The notes under the pieces were generated by a model. It was not told where the DNA came from and did no database searches. It saw nothing but the letters and a program-made list of their open reading frames with translations. The translations under genes were made by a program, and so were the position numbers. This document shows, in pieces, positions 27,624 through 37,603 of a stretch of DNA of 64,000 nucleotides. Origin of the DNA: CAVQFB01 sp963711675 (GTDB lineage: Bacteria; Acidobacteriota; Terriglobia; Terriglobales; Acidobacteriaceae); the NCBI GenBank assembly GCA_963711675.1, contig CAVQFB010000011.1:248001-312000 (forward strand). Direction: 5' to 3'. Numbering within the stretch: the stretch's first letter is position 1; each line of letters begins with the position of its first letter.

Positions 27624-30600
27624 CTACTTCTGCGGCCGGTAGTCGAACGAGTAGCCAGTTGGCTCGTTGCCCGATACGTAACGCGTGTTGTAGTCGAGCA
27701 GATAGCGGAAATGATTGTCGTCAACCGGGTAAGCTTTGCCCGGATAGGGATACGTGCCCATGGCGCGAAAGGGCAACGGCTCGACAGTGAAGCCTTCGGC
27801 GGCGTAGAAATCCATGTCTTTCTCGTAGCCGTTGGCGAGGAAGAAATAGTCGCGAGTCCAGCCGCGAGGAAGCGAAGGAAGCTTCACAGGATCGAAGTCA
27901 AGGGCAACTTCCTCACCGGAACCGAAGACGGCGAAGCGATCGTCAAAGCTGGTCAAGAGCGGCAGGACATCGCCGTAACGGGTGTAAGTTCCTGCCTGGC
28001 GCGCGTAAGGGCCAGTGCGGCTGACTTCTTCGTACACATACTTCACGTTGCCGGGTGGCTGATCTTCAATCTGGCGCGGGTAGCCGTGGAAGCCGAGATC
28101 GGCGCGCACCAGGGGAACGGATGTGAGACGGACGTTTGGGTTTTCCCCAGCGCGGTCGGTGTGTTGTGAAACGCGAGCCGGGCTCTGTTCGGTGCGGTCG
28201 ATGAGGATGTTGTCCCAGTAGATTTGCAAGTTAGTTGAGATCCGAATTCGCTGCGTGCCGGCGGGTAGTTTGCCGGTGAGGTCGGCGGTTATGGTGCGCG
28301 GGCCGCCAGCCGGAAAGCCCATGTCATCGACCACGCGAACCCACTTGCCGTTTGACTGCTGGGCTTCGATGTAGGGCGCGATGGGCTGGATGCCCGCCTG
28401 ATCGGCGGCGTACATGCCGGTGGCGGTGAAATATTCGATTTCGCCGTGCAAGAGCATGACGAGCGGGCCGCCACGGTAAGGCTCGCCGAGGTCGAGTTCG
28501 AGGGAGTGCATTTTGGTGAATCCCTTGAAGGGCAGGACTTCAAAATCACCCACGTAGCGATGCGCGAGCAGGTCGGGCAGAAGATTGTGGCCGTTGTCGT
28601 CCCAGGCGCCGGCGGGAGGCCGCGCGTTCTTGCTGACGATCACCTTGAACGGCGGATACGGCGGGTTGCTGGCGAAGTATTCGTTGGGATAAACGTCGAG
28701 ATCGGCGGGGTGGTCGACGGCGAGGAGGCTGACCCGGTCGAGGTAGACAACTTCCTCCATGGGCTCCATGAGCCGGAAGCTGAGTTTGCCGTCTTTGGAT
28801 TGGATCGTGTTGCGATCTACTTTGACGTATTCGGTGGGGCGCGCGATATTGCGCTGACCCTGGCCGACCCAGTGACCGACTACGCCTGCGCCGAGCACGT
28901 CGGCGACTAGCACGTAACGATGGCCATCCCAGACAAATAACGTCGGACAGGAGCTGCCGCGACGGTCGATTTCGAGATAGTCCGCCTGGCGGTTGCCGGC
29001 AACTTCAATTTCATCCTGCAGGACGCCGCTGGGCCAGAGCATGCGGACGATGTCGGCTTGTTTGGATTCGCCGAGGCCGACGGTGAGATAGGGCGAGTTC
29101 TGGCCAAGGTAGCCGGAGGAGCCGGCGATTTCGAATTTCTGCCGGTTGCCTCCTGAGAAGACTTCGACTTTAGTGCCGATGGCGCTCTTGTTGTCGTTCA
29201 AACCTTTAAGCGCGAGTCGCAGCCAGTTGTTCTTGTTGCCGCCCTCATTGCGCAGCAGGACGGCGGGGCCGTGGTTTTGAGTGATGAGGAGATCAGGAGC
29301 ACCGTCGTTGTCGTAGTCGCCGACGATGATGGAGCGAGGATCTTTGAGCTCGACTTTGTCGAGGCCGACATCAGTAGAGACGTCTTTGAAGCCGTCGGGG
29401 CCGAGATTGCGGAAGAGGCGGACTTCGCCTTTGCCATCTTTGGTCTCGCCGACGGCGACGAGGTCGATCCAGCCGTCGTTGTCGTAGTCGATGGGAGCGA
29501 TGCCCCAGGCGCGGGCCCAATTTACTTTCGGAAGTGTGACAGGGTCGAAAGTCTTGCCGTGGTTGTTGCGCCAGAGCGTGATGGCGGGCGAGTTCCAGTG
29601 GGTGAAGGCGAGGTCCATCCAACCGTCGTGATCGAAGTCGAGGACGGCGACGCCAGGCGACACACCCGGCATCTGTTGCAGCCACGGATGCTTATTCGCG
29701 AACTTCCCCTCGCGCGGATTTTCGAAGATTGTCGGCGGAAACAGCGCATTGGTAACGAGAAGATCGACTGCGCGGTCATTATTGTAGTCGGTTCCAATCG
29801 CTCCGAAGCTTGGTGCCAAGCCGCGCAAGCCCACTGAGTCGGTAACGTCGGTAAATTTGCCGTTGCCGTCGTTTCGCCACATCGCGTTGCGGGGCGCGGT
29901 GTCGCCTGCCGAACCTCCGGTTGCGTTGCTACGCGGATCGAATACGACTCCTTGGTCATATCGCGTCACATAAAGATCAAGGTCGCCGTCATGATCGTAG
30001 TCAATGAAGGTCACGCCAAGATTGAAACCCTCTCCCGTTATCCCAGCCGTCTCGGTCACATCTTTGAAAGTGCCGTTCTTCTCGTTGTGCAACAGAAGAA
30101 CCTTGCCATTGAAGCTGAGCGCGATATCCGTCGCACCATCGCTGTCATAATCACCTGTCGCGCAGCTCATTGCGTGTAGCGCCGGATCAAGACCTGCAGT
30201 CTTCGTGGCATCTTCAAACCTGCCATTGCCCAGGTTGTGATAGAGCGCGAGGCCACCCTGCGGGCCATTGTCGGCGACAATAATGTCGATTTTGCCGTCG
30301 TTGTCGTAGTCGAGGAAACAGGCACCGGGGCCTAAAAAGAAGGCCAAGTCCTTCGCGGCGGGAGCCAACGGCTTACTTACAAGACCGGCCTTCTCCGTCA
30401 CATCGACAAACTTCACGGGGATAGCGGCTGGAACTTTCTCGGTTACTGCGGGTGATTCTTCCGCGCGGGAGTACTGTCCTTGCTCCCCGTACGCCAGACT
30501 CAGGGGAGCGCCCAGTTTGTTCTGGGTGACGTATTGAAAGTGCTTCAGGTGCTCATGCGCATGATCGGTTTCACCCGACTGCTGGAGTGCGCGTGACAAG

Positions 30601-31118
30601 CCGAATTCCGCCGAGGCATGCAGGGGATTCAACTGCAGCGCGTGCTGAAAAGCGTCAATCGCCTGCGGGAACTGTTTGCCCTGGGCGTAAACGCTGCCGA
30701 GGAAGTACCAGGTGTCGGCGTCGTTGGGATCGATCTCGGTGACGTGGTGGAAGGCGTCGACGGCCGCTTGCGCGTCGCTCGTATTTTTGTAGAGCAAGCC
30801 AAGGCTGTACCACGCGTGGGGATCCTTGGGATCGTTCTTGACGGCGGCTTCGAGCAGGCGTTTGGCATCATCGACTTTCTGGAGATTGAGCGCTGCGATG
30901 CCGCAGTTGACGGTCGCGATCGCAAGCTTGGGATCGAGAGATGCTGCCTGCTCGAAGGATTTCAGAGCCTTCTCGAATAGCTGCTGGTTCATGTAGGCGA
31001 CGCCGATGTTGTTGAGGCGGGCGGCTTCGATGGACTTGTCGGGAGATGGAGTCGCGAAAATGAGCAGGGCGATTAGGGCAAGGAGACAGAGTATGGCGAC
31101 GAGAGGATTCTTGCGCAT
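27624..31118 (-). CDS. TPR plus FG-GAP/ASPIC-UnbV fusion protein, secreted
   Basis: 1164 residues. An N-terminal signal or anchor helix (NPLVAILCLLALIALLIF) is followed by four to five TPR units (residues ~30-200: AARLNNIGVAYMNQQLFEKAL, WYSLGLLYKNTSDAQAAVDAF). FG-GAP propeller repeats follow (~240-620, loops DYDNDGKIDIIVAD, DYDHDGDLDLYVT), then an ASPIC/UnbV domain (~650-720), and a further C-terminal region of about 440 residues with beta-rich, carbohydrate-binding-like sequence (GEIEYFTATGMYAADQAG). It is larger than typical CRTAC1 proteins. Its function is unknown; the architecture suggests a large extracellular or periplasmic scaffold. It is in the same direction as its two paralogues. 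Confidence 0.86.
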   Translation of the reverse strand: MRKNPLVAILCLLALIALLIFATPSPDKSIEAARLNNIGVAYMNQQLFEKALKSFEQAASLDPKLAIATVNCGIAALNLQKVDDAKRLLEAAVKNDPKDPHAWYSLGLLYKNTSDAQAAVDAFHHVTEIDPNDADTWYFLGSVYAQGKQFPQAIDAFQHALQLNPLHASAEFGLSRALQQSGETDHAHEHLKHFQYVTQNKLGAPLSLAYGEQGQYSRAEESPAVTEKVPAAIPVKFVDVTEKAGLVSKPLAPAAKDLAFFLGPGACFLDYDNDGKIDIIVADNGPQGGLALYHNLGNGRFEDATKTAGLDPALHAMSCATGDYDSDGATDIALSFNGKVLLLHNEKNGTFKDVTETAGITGEGFNLGVTFIDYDHDGDLDLYVTRYDQGVVFDPRSNATGGSAGDTAPRNAMWRNDGNGKFTDVTDSVGLRGLAPSFGAIGTDYNNDRAVDLLVTNALFPPTIFENPREGKFANKHPWLQQMPGVSPGVAVLDFDHDGWMDLAFTHWNSPAITLWRNNHGKTFDPVTLPKVNWARAWGIAPIDYDNDGWIDLVAVGETKDGKGEVRLFRNLGPDGFKDVSTDVGLDKVELKDPRSIIVGDYDNDGAPDLLITQNHGPAVLLRNEGGNKNNWLRLALKGLNDNKSAIGTKVEVFSGGNRQKFEIAGSSGYLGQNSPYLTVGLGESKQADIVRMLWPSGVLQDEIEVAGNRQADYLEIDRRGSSCPTLFVWDGHRYVLVADVLGAGVVGHWVGQGQRNIARPTEYVKVDRNTIQSKDGKLSFRLMEPMEEVVYLDRVSLLAVDHPADLDVYPNEYFASNPPYPPFKVIVSKNARPPAGAWDDNGHNLLPDLLAHRYVGDFEVLPFKGFTKMHSLELDLGEPYRGGPLVMLLHGEIEYFTATGMYAADQAGIQPIAPYIEAQQSNGKWVRVVDDMGFPAGGPRTITADLTGKLPAGTQRIRISTNLQIYWDNILIDRTEQSPARVSQHTDRAGENPNVRLTSVPLVRADLGFHGYPRQIEDQPPGNVKYVYEEVSRTGPYARQAGTYTRYGDVLPLLTSFDDRFAVFGSGEEVALDFDPVKLPSLPRGWTRDYFFLANGYEKDMDFYAAEGFTVEPLPFRAMGTYPYPGKAYPVDDNHFRYLLDYNTRYVSGNEPTGYSFDYRPQK

Positions 31119-31338
31119 GATTGGAGAGAGGATATCTCAAAGAGACTAGCCTTGCGGTCGGGGGAAATCAAATAGTGCGGAAGACGATTTTCCAAATCAG
31201 ATCCCCGTTCGACTCCCCTCGCATAAAGCTCGGGTTCGCTCAGGGCAGGCTCTCGACTCGTTTGAAGTTCGCTTCGCGAATTTCGCACTCCGCTCGGGAT
31301 GACAAGTTTGTGGTTCCGTCGCGGCCCTGAAGGGTCGC

Positions 31339-33102
31339 TTATCCACGGTTGTCGCAATGATCAAAAGCCCTGAAGGAACGTCCTACTCTTCCTGCGCGCT
31401 TCATGGGATTCGTAGCTCCACTGGACTTGGCATACGGACGAGTTGAGACAATTCCCTTCCCCTCCTGAATCGTGACGGTCTCGCCGGCGGCGATGTTGGC
31501 GAGCTTGTCGGTTTGACCGCTGGGCCAGATAACTTCCAACGTATCGGCTTTGGTTTTCTCGGCGAGGCCAAAGGTGAGCACGAGTTCACTCTGGGAAAGA
31601 TAGCTGGAGCCGCTTCGGAGCATCTGACCCTGTTTGTCGGCGCCGGAAGATATGCGGACCATGGCGCCGATACCGTCGCGATTGGACTGCGTTCCAACCA
31701 GCTTGACGCGGAGGCTATGGTTCGAACTTCCGGAATTGTGGAACAGATAAGGGCGGCCGCCGTTGGTGGTGATGAGGACATCGAGAGCGCCGTCGTTATC
31801 GATATCGGCGTACGCCGCGCCGCGTGCGACTTTCGGGGTGGCAAAGTCGGCGCCAACCTGTTGCGTAACTTCCTGAAACTTGCCGGCACCGAGGTTGCGG
31901 AACAGGTGCGGCGGCTCGGCGTAACTGACACGCTTTTGTATGCGCTCGATTTCGTTTTCGATGTGGCCGTCGGCGACGAGGATGTCGAGCCAGCCGTCGT
32001 TGTCGTAGTCGAAGAAGAAGCAGCCGAAGCCGAGCGTGACCAGCGTAGCGCGGCCGACTTCGGAGCGCGGGGCCTCGTCGACGAAGAGGCCATTGCCCTC
32101 GTTGTGGTAGAGCGAGAGCATCTGGTTGGAAAAATTCGTGATGATCAGGCTGGGATGGCCGGAGCGGTCGTAATCGGCGGCATCAACGCCCATGCCGGCG
32201 CGCGCGACACCGTCCTCGCTGAACGCGATGCCTGAGGCAACACCGCGTTCTTCGAAGGTGCCGTTCTTCTTATTCAGGTAGAGCTTGTTGGGTTGCGTGT
32301 CATTGGAAAGAAGAATGTCAGGCCAGCCATCGCCGTTGTAGTCGAGGATAGCGACACCGAGGCTCTTTGAAGTGGGATCGTAGAGGCCAGCTTTCCGGGT
32401 AACGTCTTCGAACTTGCCGCCGCCGAGATTGTGCCAGAGCCGGGCGGATGCGCCTTTGTAGGACTCGGGAGTGCAGTAGGACTTGTGGGCGCCGTCAAGA
32501 GTGCAGTAGAGGTCGGTTTCCGGAGTCCACTGGACGTAGTTGGCGACGACGAGGTCGAGCTTGCCGTCCTTGTCGTAGTCAACCCAAGCGGCGCTCGAGG
32601 AGAACTCGCTCGGACCCCAGAGACCGGCGGCTCTCGTCACGTCGGTGAAAGTGCCGTTGCCGTTGTTGTGAAAGAGATGGCTCTGGCCAAGCGCGGTGAT
32701 GAAGAGATCGTCGTAACCGTCGTTGTCGTAGTCGCCGACGGCGACGCCCATTCCGAACATGGAGACGGCGAGGCCGGCTTTGCGAGTCACGTCGGTGAAT
32801 GTGCCGTCGTGATTATTGTGGTAGAGCCTCAGCGTTGAGGCGCTGCGGGCGTGGCCGGGAAAATCTTCGCCGTTGACGAGCAGGATATCGGGATAGCCGT
32901 CGTTGTCGTAGTCGATGAAAGCGCAGCCCGGACCCATGGTTTCGGGGAGCCATTTTTTTCCGAAGGCGCCGTTGTTGTGGACGAAATGAATGCCAGCCTG
33001 AGCGGTGATGTCATGGAAGGTGACGGTCTGGGCGATGGCGGGCAGCCGGGCAAGAATTAGCAGGAACGCAGGCGTGAGCGCGACGAGGAACCTTCGCATC
33101 AT
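31339..33102 (-). CDS. CRTAC1-family FG-GAP/ASPIC-UnbV protein in operon with multiheme cytochrome
   Basis: 587 residues with a signal peptide, then VCBS/FG-GAP repeats (IDYDNDGYPDILLVNGED, GDYDNDGYDDLFITAL, DYNGDGWPDILLSND) and a C-terminal ASPIC/UnbV domain (NHSLRVKLVGTQSNRDGIGA, LEVIWPSGQTDKLANI). The last 30 or so residues are atypical and basic and may be readthrough past the usual family end. Its ATG overlaps the stop of the pentaheme cytochrome gene by four bases, so the two are translationally coupled. This implies a shared exported complex, an inference from coupling only. The short gap 31119-31338 on its 3' side holds a diverged 'ctcgggatgaca' repeat and no gene. Confidence 0.88.
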   Translation of the reverse strand: MMRRFLVALTPAFLLILARLPAIAQTVTFHDITAQAGIHFVHNNGAFGKKWLPETMGPGCAFIDYDNDGYPDILLVNGEDFPGHARSASTLRLYHNNHDGTFTDVTRKAGLAVSMFGMGVAVGDYDNDGYDDLFITALGQSHLFHNNGNGTFTDVTRAAGLWGPSEFSSSAAWVDYDKDGKLDLVVANYVQWTPETDLYCTLDGAHKSYCTPESYKGASARLWHNLGGGKFEDVTRKAGLYDPTSKSLGVAILDYNGDGWPDILLSNDTQPNKLYLNKKNGTFEERGVASGIAFSEDGVARAGMGVDAADYDRSGHPSLIITNFSNQMLSLYHNEGNGLFVDEAPRSEVGRATLVTLGFGCFFFDYDNDGWLDILVADGHIENEIERIQKRVSYAEPPHLFRNLGAGKFQEVTQQVGADFATPKVARGAAYADIDNDGALDVLITTNGGRPYLFHNSGSSNHSLRVKLVGTQSNRDGIGAMVRISSGADKQGQMLRSGSSYLSQSELVLTFGLAEKTKADTLEVIWPSGQTDKLANIAAGETVTIQEGKGIVSTRPYAKSSGATNPMKRAGRVGRSFRAFDHCDNRG

Positions 33103-36023
33103 TTTGAGGCTCCGCCGAAGGCCAAGGTCTTTGCTGTGGGCTTCTGCTGCGCGGGACGAACCTCAGCCGATTTCTTAGCGCGTGTTGCATCAGTCCCCAG
33201 CGGAACCGAAACGTGCTCGTGAACGGCCTGGCGTTCGTTGTTGTCTTCGGGATTCAGGCGGCGATAGTTGCCGGTAAGAGTTTGTGATGCTTCGTCGGCT
33301 TTGAACCGCAGGTAGAGGGTCTCATGCTCCTTGGCCTGCTTCTCATCGCCGAGGCCGTTGTAGCAAAGCATCAGGTTGTAGTGCGCCTGCAGGTCTTCGG
33401 GATCGATCGTCAGAACCTGCTCGAGCATATTCACCGCGTCAGGATATTTGCGCTCCAGGAAGAGGATGCGGCCGAGATCGTTGAGGGCGACGCGGTCACG
33501 CGGATATTGAGCCAGGACTTTGCTGAGGTGCTGGGCTGCGCCGTCATAGTTGCCGTCGGCACGCAGGACTTTCGCATAGAAGAAATTGGCGCGCGCCAGA
33601 TCGGGGCTGAGCGACAGAGCCTTTTCGAGCGCGGGGCGGGCGCGGTCCATGTCGCCTTCCTGTACGGCGGTGCGGCCGATATTCACCCAGCCATCGGGAT
33701 TCATGGGAGCAACTTCGGTGACCTTCTCGAAGATTGCCTGGGCGCCTTTGAGATCACCCTGAAGCAGGAGACCGATGCCGTAGTCATTCCAGCGCTGCCA
33801 GTCGCCCGCTACCAGCACGGTTTTCGGCTGAAGCGCAGGTGCGCTGCGGGCAAGGACGGGAAGGGTCACTTCATCTTCGGCGAGCGCAACGATGGGAAGG
33901 TCAGGAATTTTCTCGTCCTTGGCCGAGACCCCGGCCAGCGACCCGGTGAATGCCATCTTGCGGTCGTCGTAGTCCGGCGTAACGGCGTTGGGATCGGCCG
34001 GATCGGGGATACCGGCGAAGGAGAACTGCGTACCCCACCAGGCGAACTTGCGGTAGCAAAGGCGGGCGTGCAGCGTGATTTTGTTGCCCGCGTTGTCAGG
34101 AATGTGCACGCGATAGTGAACGGTGTCGGCTGCACCGGGAGGAATCAGATGCACGTAGACAACCGCGCGCGAGGCCCAGGCGTTGCGCTTGTTGATGGGA
34201 TTGCCGTGGGCGTCGATCTGCAGTGAGCGGTAGAAATGCGCACCCTTTTCCACGGGGCCTCTGCCGTTGTCTTCGACCTCTCCACTCCAGAAGATGGTCT
34301 GGCCCTTGTCGTCGGTACCCTTGAGTTCAAGCCAGGTGTCGTAGGCATCGACGGTGCCGCCGGGGAAGAAGTGGCCGATCTTCTTCGTCCGCACAACGAC
34401 GTCGACACGAACGGTGTCGCCACGACGAAGGGATGGCTGTACGCGATTCAGCGGCGCGGTGACGGGCACGACTTCCCCGCCGGACACAGGATTTACTTTG
34501 GCTTCCGCCTCTTCGCCAACCGCGAACGTAGTGGAGAGTTCAGTCTGACTGACGGCGCCGGGCTTCAGTTCAGCCTGCGCGGGTGAGAGGGCGAAGATGT
34601 CAACGCTGAGAATCTGGTTCCTCAGGAAATCTTCGTTGAGCTTGAGTTGCTCGGCGTCCTGATTCGCGGTGGGGACGGCAGTATTCGCGCCGGGGAAACG
34701 GTGCGAATGAACCTGGCCATTGATGTTGCCCTTGTCCTGCGAGGCGACGAGGGGCATGTGGCAATCGGCGCACTGGGAAGACTTCGCCGGGTAGTAAAAC
34801 GAACGCGCCCCCTGCCCGGAGACACCGCTGGCCTGCCAGTTGTCGTATTCGTTGAAGCCGCGAATCCAGCGATAGTGATTGACCGGAACATCAAGATGAA
34901 CCTTGTGGCACGAAGAACAGAATTCGGCGGTCTGGTCCTTCATGAACGGCTTCAGAAAAACGCGGCGATGCGGCTCCGGGTTGAGGTTGGTGAGGTAGTC
35001 GTGCAGGTAGCGAACGACGGGATTCTTGCTGGCCGCGAGCTCGTGCAGTTTGGGGTATTCAAGATAGAAATCCGCCTGGCCCATGGTACTTTTCACTTCT
35101 GCGATGGAGTGGCACATCATGCAACCCAGGCCGGCCTGCGATTCGGGAGCGTGGACGAATTCCTTGATGGGGCGGTCCATTTTGCCGGCGTAGAGCACGG
35201 CAGGGTCGTGGCATCCGCCGCACCACTTGGAGGGGCGGGTACCGATGGTGTCCTGCATGTACTCGATGCTCTTGCGGTACCACTGGTTGTTAAACGATGA
35301 GAAGTGGTGAACCGAGCTGAACCACTGTTTGTAGATGTCCTGATGGCAACGCTCGCAGGAGTCGGACTCCATGAAGAACTTGCTGGGGATTTTCTGGTTG
35401 CCGTAGACCTGGGCGGAACTGGGAAAGAAGGGACCGTTAGGACCGTCGCCTTCGCCGGCCATGGTGAGCGGCGGGTCGGTGGGGTTGGCGATGCGAGAAC
35501 GTGCTTGCCAACGGGATTCGCGCTGGTAGCGCGCGGCGAAACCGAGGGCGGCGAAGACGAGGAGACAGATCGCGACGCGAAGAACGGCGGCACCTGCGCC
35601 GGCGACAAGCCAGCCGCGTCTTCCCGCCCACTCGGCGAACAGGATGGCGACCGCAGCGAAGCTCAGGATGATGTGAGCGTAGAGCCAGTTCCATTCAGAG
35701 CGCGGGGTGCCGATCTTCAGAAGGACGAGGCCGAGGATGGTTCCTGCCGTGAAAAGAAGCCAAGCGATGCGGGCAAAGAGTGTGCCGTTCTTGAGAAATC
35801 CGAGGAGCAGGGGCAAGAGAAGAATTGCCGCAACGACACCCGACAATGCGTGGAGCAGAACGACGCCAGCATAGAAAACATTGGGCTGGGGGAAGGCGTA
35901 GAGGTAGGCGGCGGAGATAGTCAGAAAAAGGATCAGGCCACGGAGCACTTTGTGGCTGGTGGGGACCTGAGACGATAGCATTTTTGGCTTCAGCGACCGA
36001 GCGCCGTCGGAACCTATCCTCAC
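33099..36023 (-). CDS. Membrane-anchored pentaheme cytochrome c fused to TPR domain
   Basis: 974 residues. About five N-terminal membrane segments (residues ~25-175) come first. The periplasmic part has five CxxCH heme sites: CERCH, CGGCH, CMMCH, CSSCH and CADCH. A beta-rich middle domain follows, then about five C-terminal TPRs (WVNIGRTAVQEGDMDRARPAL, ALNDLGRILFLERKYPDAV). It is probably an electron carrier or multiheme oxidoreductase tied to the inner membrane with a protein-binding tail. Its stop overlaps the start of the CRTAC1 gene downstream (ATGA). The longest frame starts with GTG at 36023; an ATG at 35981 is an alternative just before the first helix. Substrate unknown. Confidence 0.87.
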   Translation of the reverse strand: MRIGSDGARSLKPKMLSSQVPTSHKVLRGLILFLTISAAYLYAFPQPNVFYAGVVLLHALSGVVAAILLLPLLLGFLKNGTLFARIAWLLFTAGTILGLVLLKIGTPRSEWNWLYAHIILSFAAVAILFAEWAGRRGWLVAGAGAAVLRVAICLLVFAALGFAARYQRESRWQARSRIANPTDPPLTMAGEGDGPNGPFFPSSAQVYGNQKIPSKFFMESDSCERCHQDIYKQWFSSVHHFSSFNNQWYRKSIEYMQDTIGTRPSKWCGGCHDPAVLYAGKMDRPIKEFVHAPESQAGLGCMMCHSIAEVKSTMGQADFYLEYPKLHELAASKNPVVRYLHDYLTNLNPEPHRRVFLKPFMKDQTAEFCSSCHKVHLDVPVNHYRWIRGFNEYDNWQASGVSGQGARSFYYPAKSSQCADCHMPLVASQDKGNINGQVHSHRFPGANTAVPTANQDAEQLKLNEDFLRNQILSVDIFALSPAQAELKPGAVSQTELSTTFAVGEEAEAKVNPVSGGEVVPVTAPLNRVQPSLRRGDTVRVDVVVRTKKIGHFFPGGTVDAYDTWLELKGTDDKGQTIFWSGEVEDNGRGPVEKGAHFYRSLQIDAHGNPINKRNAWASRAVVYVHLIPPGAADTVHYRVHIPDNAGNKITLHARLCYRKFAWWGTQFSFAGIPDPADPNAVTPDYDDRKMAFTGSLAGVSAKDEKIPDLPIVALAEDEVTLPVLARSAPALQPKTVLVAGDWQRWNDYGIGLLLQGDLKGAQAIFEKVTEVAPMNPDGWVNIGRTAVQEGDMDRARPALEKALSLSPDLARANFFYAKVLRADGNYDGAAQHLSKVLAQYPRDRVALNDLGRILFLERKYPDAVNMLEQVLTIDPEDLQAHYNLMLCYNGLGDEKQAKEHETLYLRFKADEASQTLTGNYRRLNPEDNNERQAVHEHVSVPLGTDATRAKKSAEVRPAQQKPTAKTLAFGGASK

Positions 36024-36091
36024 TCCGCAGGAAAATCGTTGCCGATAAGCTTAACGCGTTGGAGGGGGATGTGTCGAGAGCCCGCGTCGCA

Positions 36092-37507
36092 TCAATCGAT
36101 TGGCGGGGTGCGCCAGGCTCCGGTTGCGCGTTCAAGCTCGGCTGCTACGGCGAGGACCAGCTCTTCTTCCCAGGGACGGCCGACGATCTGGACGCCGATG
36201 GGCAACCCTTCAGAAGACTTTCCGACAGGAACAACGGCAGCCGGATTCCCGAGCAGATTGAACCACTCGGTGTAGCTCCAGGCGTCGAGGTAGTGGATGG
36301 TCTTGCCGTCGATCGCCCAGGTGCGCTCGCCGTGGCGGAAGGCGGGGATCGCGGCCACGGGACATAAGAGGATAGGAAACTGCCGCATCTGGGCGAGAAA
36401 CTCTGTCCGCAGGATGTCGCGCTCAAGCCATGTATTCAGCAGACTTTGCCCGGTGTGCGGCGACTCGGCGGAAACCCAGGCGGAATATTCCTTGAAGATC
36501 GGGCTGAGCTGCGATTCGAATCCCTGGGTCAGAGGACGAAGCAGCATTCCACCTGCGATGCCGAACAGATTCCACCAGAGCTGGCGAATTCGCTCCAGAT
36601 TGTCAGGACGGAATGGCGTGACCTGAAAACCGGCGTGCCGAAGTGCCTCGGCGGCGGCGCGCACGGCCTGGCGAGTTTCCGGAGTGACAGGAGTGCGGTC
36701 GTCATCTTCGAAATAGCCGATGCGGGTCGCTTTGAGATCGGCGGGAGAGATTTCGCGCACGGGCACGGGAGCCGCAGAGGGATCGCCGTCATCGGGTCCG
36801 GCCATGGCTTCGAACATGAGTTGCACATCAGCGATGGTGCGAGCCATGGGCCCGACCACACCCAGCAGCGCGAACGGTCCGGCGGAACTGGGGAAATGGC
36901 CGGTAGTAGGAATTCTTCCGGGAGTGGGTTTCAGTCCGCAGATGCCGGTAAAGTGAGCCGGTTCGCGAATGGAGCCACCGCCGTCGCTGCCCACTCCTGC
37001 GGCGGAGCAACCGGACGCAATGGCCGCGGATTCGCCACCGCTCGAGCCACCGGCGGTGCGCGTGAGATCCCAGGGATTGTTGGTACGTCCGTGAAGCAGG
37101 TTGTCAGTTTCCCAAGCCATCAGATATTCGGGAGTGTTGGTGACGCCGAGGATGATGGCGCCCGCCGCACGCAGGCGCGCAACCAGAACTGCATCCTGTT
37201 CAGCGATGAGGCCCGCACGCAGGCGAGTTCCGCATTCGTTCAGCATTCCTGCGACCGCGATAGAGCTCTTGATACTGATGGGAACGCCGTGCAGCGGACC
37301 GAGCGAATCTCCGCGCGGGACAGCGGCTTCGGCGGCACGCGCGGCATTGCGGGCGCCGTCGGCGTCGACCTGCACGTAGGCATTGAGGCGAGGATTCAGA
37401 TTTTCAATGCGCGCGAGGTGGGCATCGACCAGTTCGACCGGCGATAAATTTTTCTTTCGGATCTGTTCAGCCATGGCGCGGGCTGAAAGGAAGGTCAGGT
37501 CGCTCAT
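36092..37507 (-). CDS. Amidase (amidase signature family)
   Basis: About 471 residues with the amidase signature Ser-cisSer-Lys triad: the Lys in HGVPISIKSSIAVAG, and the Ser-rich stretch TAGGSSGGESAAIASG, followed by GSDGGGSIREPAHFTG. The family hydrolyses carboxamides; the tRNA-dependent GatA has a similar core, but no gatB or gatC is nearby, so a catabolic or detoxifying amidase is more likely. The start is placed at ATG 37507; an in-frame GTG at 37516 is the alternative. It is cytosolic with no signal peptide. It lies just upstream of the pentaheme cytochrome gene on the same strand, without evident functional link. Confidence 0.87.
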   Translation of the reverse strand: MSDLTFLSARAMAEQIRKKNLSPVELVDAHLARIENLNPRLNAYVQVDADGARNAARAAEAAVPRGDSLGPLHGVPISIKSSIAVAGMLNECGTRLRAGLIAEQDAVLVARLRAAGAIILGVTNTPEYLMAWETDNLLHGRTNNPWDLTRTAGGSSGGESAAIASGCSAAGVGSDGGGSIREPAHFTGICGLKPTPGRIPTTGHFPSSAGPFALLGVVGPMARTIADVQLMFEAMAGPDDGDPSAAPVPVREISPADLKATRIGYFEDDDRTPVTPETRQAVRAAAEALRHAGFQVTPFRPDNLERIRQLWWNLFGIAGGMLLRPLTQGFESQLSPIFKEYSAWVSAESPHTGQSLLNTWLERDILRTEFLAQMRQFPILLCPVAAIPAFRHGERTWAIDGKTIHYLDAWSYTEWFNLLGNPAAVVPVGKSSEGLPIGVQIVGRPWEEELVLAVAAELERATGAWRTPPID

Positions 37508-37603
37508 CGGTGTCACGCAGAGTGAAGTGGGAGTCTAGCATGGAGGGATGGCGTGAACTGTACTGGAGGTCGTCATAAGTTCTGATTCCGGCTCAGGAGC
37601 CAA

